DNA from: CAZVYJ01 sp964631565
GTDB lineage: Bacteria > Planctomycetota > Phycisphaerae > SM23-33
Direction: 5' to 3'
Length of the DNA: 7,033 bases
NCBI GenBank assembly: GCA_964631565.1
Contig: CAZVYJ010000090.1
Coordinates: 1-7,033 of the forward strand
Each line of letters begins with the position of its first letter. The first letter of the stretch is position 1. Shown piece by piece: positions 6,276 through 7,033 of the stretch. Both the position numbers and the translations under genes were made by a program. A model generated the notes under the pieces. It saw only the letters and a program-made list of their open reading frames with translations. It made no database searches and was not told the origin of the DNA.

Positions 6276-6375
6276 AGCAGAAAGAAAGTAGACCGCAGCA
6301 GAGCCGCTCCGGCTCTCATTGCTGCCCAATTCCATGATTCTACTCTCTACTTTCTCCTGCCCTGCTGCTCTGCTG
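6276..6375. repeat. Face-to-face purine-rich 7-8 nt repeats between the corrinoid gene and fhs
   Basis: On the plus strand 6276-6303 reads as AGCAGAA, AGAAAGT, AGACCGC, AGCAGAG. On the minus strand 6375 to about 6336 reads as CAGCAGAG, CAGCAGGG, then AG-AAAGTAG-type units. The two sides share the inverted 10-mer AGAAAGTAGA (6283-6292) / TCTACTTTCT (6346-6355) and the inverted 9-mer CAGCAGAGC (6296-6304) / GCTCTGCTG (6367-6375). The pairs cross rather than nest, so this looks like two copies of one repeat family in opposite orientation, not a single hairpin. Confidence 0.45.
6295..6325 (-). terminator. Stem-loop in the corrinoid gene-fhs spacer; possible weak terminator or processing site
   Basis: On the minus strand TGCTGC/GCAGCA form a 6-bp outer stem and GAGCCG/CGGCTC a 6-bp inner stem closed by a 3-nt loop, separated by a 4-nt one-sided bulge (6316-6319). 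The downstream side is pyrimidine-rich (complement of 6280-6292) but not a clean T-run. It could partly end the corrinoid transcript or set relative mRNA levels before fhs. Termination is a weak call. Confidence 0.3.
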
Positions 6376-6383
6376 AGGCCTGC

Positions 6384-7013
6384 CTATGCGCCGATAAGCT
6401 GTTTTGTCACGTCTACGGCGCTGGCGGCGTCGGCTGCGTAGCCGTCCGCACCGATCTCGTCGGCGAACGCCTGCGTAACCGGCGCGCCGCCGATAATCGT
6501 CTTCACCTTCACGCCGGAGGCCTTCAGGGCCTTCACAACCTCGGCCATCTGCGGCATCGTCGTCGTCAGAAGCGCGCTCATCGCGCAAACCTGGGCGCCG
6601 CTCTCCTTGCAGGCCTTCACGAACTTCTCGGCCGGCGCGTCGATGCCGATGTCAATGACCTTCAGCCCGCCGCCCGTCAGCATCATGTTCACCAGGTTCT
6701 TGCCTATGTCATGCAGGTCGCCCTTGACCGTGCCCAGCACGACCGTCGCTATCGGCTTGACGCCGGCGGCGACGAGCTTCGGCTGAAGAACGTCCATGCC
6801 GCCGTGCATCGCGCGTGCGGCGATGAGAACCTCAGGCACGTAAACTTCATTCGCCTTGAAACGCCTGCCGATGACGTTCATGCCTGCGATGAGGCCGTCA
6901 TTGAGAATCTTCTGCGGCGAGACGCCTTCGTTAAGAGCCTGCTTTGTGAGTTCGACAACCTTGTTCCTGTCGCCCTTGATCAGGGCTTCAGCCAGTCCTT
7001 CTAAATCGGCCAT
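6384..7013 (-). CDS. Corrinoid (B12-binding) methyl-carrier protein, MtaC/MtbC/MttC-like
   Basis: These cytoplasmic proteins carry a methyl group on a cobalamin cofactor between a substrate-specific methyltransferase and an acceptor methyltransferase. The 209 residues match the family's usual length and two-domain order. A helical B12-binding cap at about 1-85 contains G-x-x-x-x-M-N-x-I-G-x-x-F and the V-Y-V-P-E-V element at 57-62. The Rossmann-like cobalamin domain follows, with G98-D-L-H101-D-I-G104 (the D-x-H-x-x-G motif; H101 is the lower cobalt ligand), S146-A-L148, and G175-G176. The ATG at 7013 has GAGGT 8 nt upstream, within the window. The family cannot be assigned to methanol, methylamine or glycine-betaine type from this protein alone, because the partner methyltransferase would be beyond the right edge. 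Fhs downstream suggests that methyl groups go to tetrahydrofolate. Confidence 0.93.
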   Translation of the reverse strand: MADLEGLAEALIKGDRNKVVELTKQALNEGVSPQKILNDGLIAGMNVIGRRFKANEVYVPEVLIAARAMHGGMDVLQPKLVAAGVKPIATVVLGTVKGDLHDIGKNLVNMMLTGGGLKVIDIGIDAPAEKFVKACKESGAQVCAMSALLTTTMPQMAEVVKALKASGVKVKTIIGGAPVTQAFADEIGADGYAADAASAVDVTKQLIGA

Positions 7014-7033
7014 GCCTGTTTACCTCGGTAAAA

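Noticed and set aside
6206..6319. N-terminal extension of fhs to an ATG at 6319 (38 extra residues)
   Set aside because: The extension would run through the spacer stem-loop and repeat, while GTG 6205 has AAGGAG at ideal spacing and gives the family's usual SK-x-V-P-S-D-I start.
6206..6383. Riboswitch upstream of fhs (tetrahydrofolate or cobalamin type)
   Set aside because: No conserved box or multi-helix core of either class could be recognised; the spacer is explained better by repeats and a single stem-loop.

Overview
The window reads as high-GC bacterial chromosome. It has densely coded genes with Shine-Dalgarno leaders and no phage, transposase or CRISPR signature. The gene types (a DUF6786-like protein, a Tat-exported C_GCAxxG_C_C-type protein, orphan lipoproteins, and a corrinoid protein next to formate-tetrahydrofolate ligase) together with palindromic intergenic repeats make an anaerobic member of the Planctomycetota (Phycisphaerae-like) or a relative my best guess. 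That placement is inference from gene content, not from a marker gene.

Layout. At the left edge, 1-532 (minus) is the N-terminal part of a ClpC-type AAA+ unfoldase, cut by the window edge. A gap of about 335 bp (533-867) holds its probable promoter. Three plus-strand genes follow: 868-1986, a mutarotase-fold-like protein of unknown function (DUF6786-like); 2074-2667, a Tat-signal cysteine-rich putative redox protein; and 2709-3470, an unrecognised lipoprotein. A second unrecognised lipoprotein, 3475-4200, lies on the minus strand and converges with the first. The two stop codons are only 4 bp apart and sit in the arms of one hairpin. To the right, on the minus strand, are formate-tetrahydrofolate ligase (fhs, 4457-6205) and a corrinoid methyl-carrier protein (6384-7013). 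Transcription of this pair runs right to left, corrinoid protein first and then fhs, and ends at a strong intrinsic terminator at 4318-4353.

How the genes work together. The corrinoid protein is the methyl carrier of a three-component methyltransferase system of the MtaC/MtbC/MttC type. Such systems pass methyl groups from a methylated substrate to a pterin or thiol. Fhs makes or uses 10-formyl-tetrahydrofolate. Side by side they suggest folate-linked C1 metabolism: methyl groups entering through a corrinoid protein, formyl groups entering or leaving through Fhs. The substrate-specific methyltransferase would have to lie beyond the right edge.

The most striking non-coding structures are a pair of perfect 9-bp-stem hairpins in the 3' untranslated region of fhs (REP/BIME-like), degenerate 7-nt repeats in two intergenic gaps (1983-2017 and 6276-6375), and a 16-bp perfect palindrome ending at the ribosome binding site of the Tat-exported protein. 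No wholly new system can be claimed from this window. The best leads are the unusual cysteine cluster of the Tat protein and the repeat elements.
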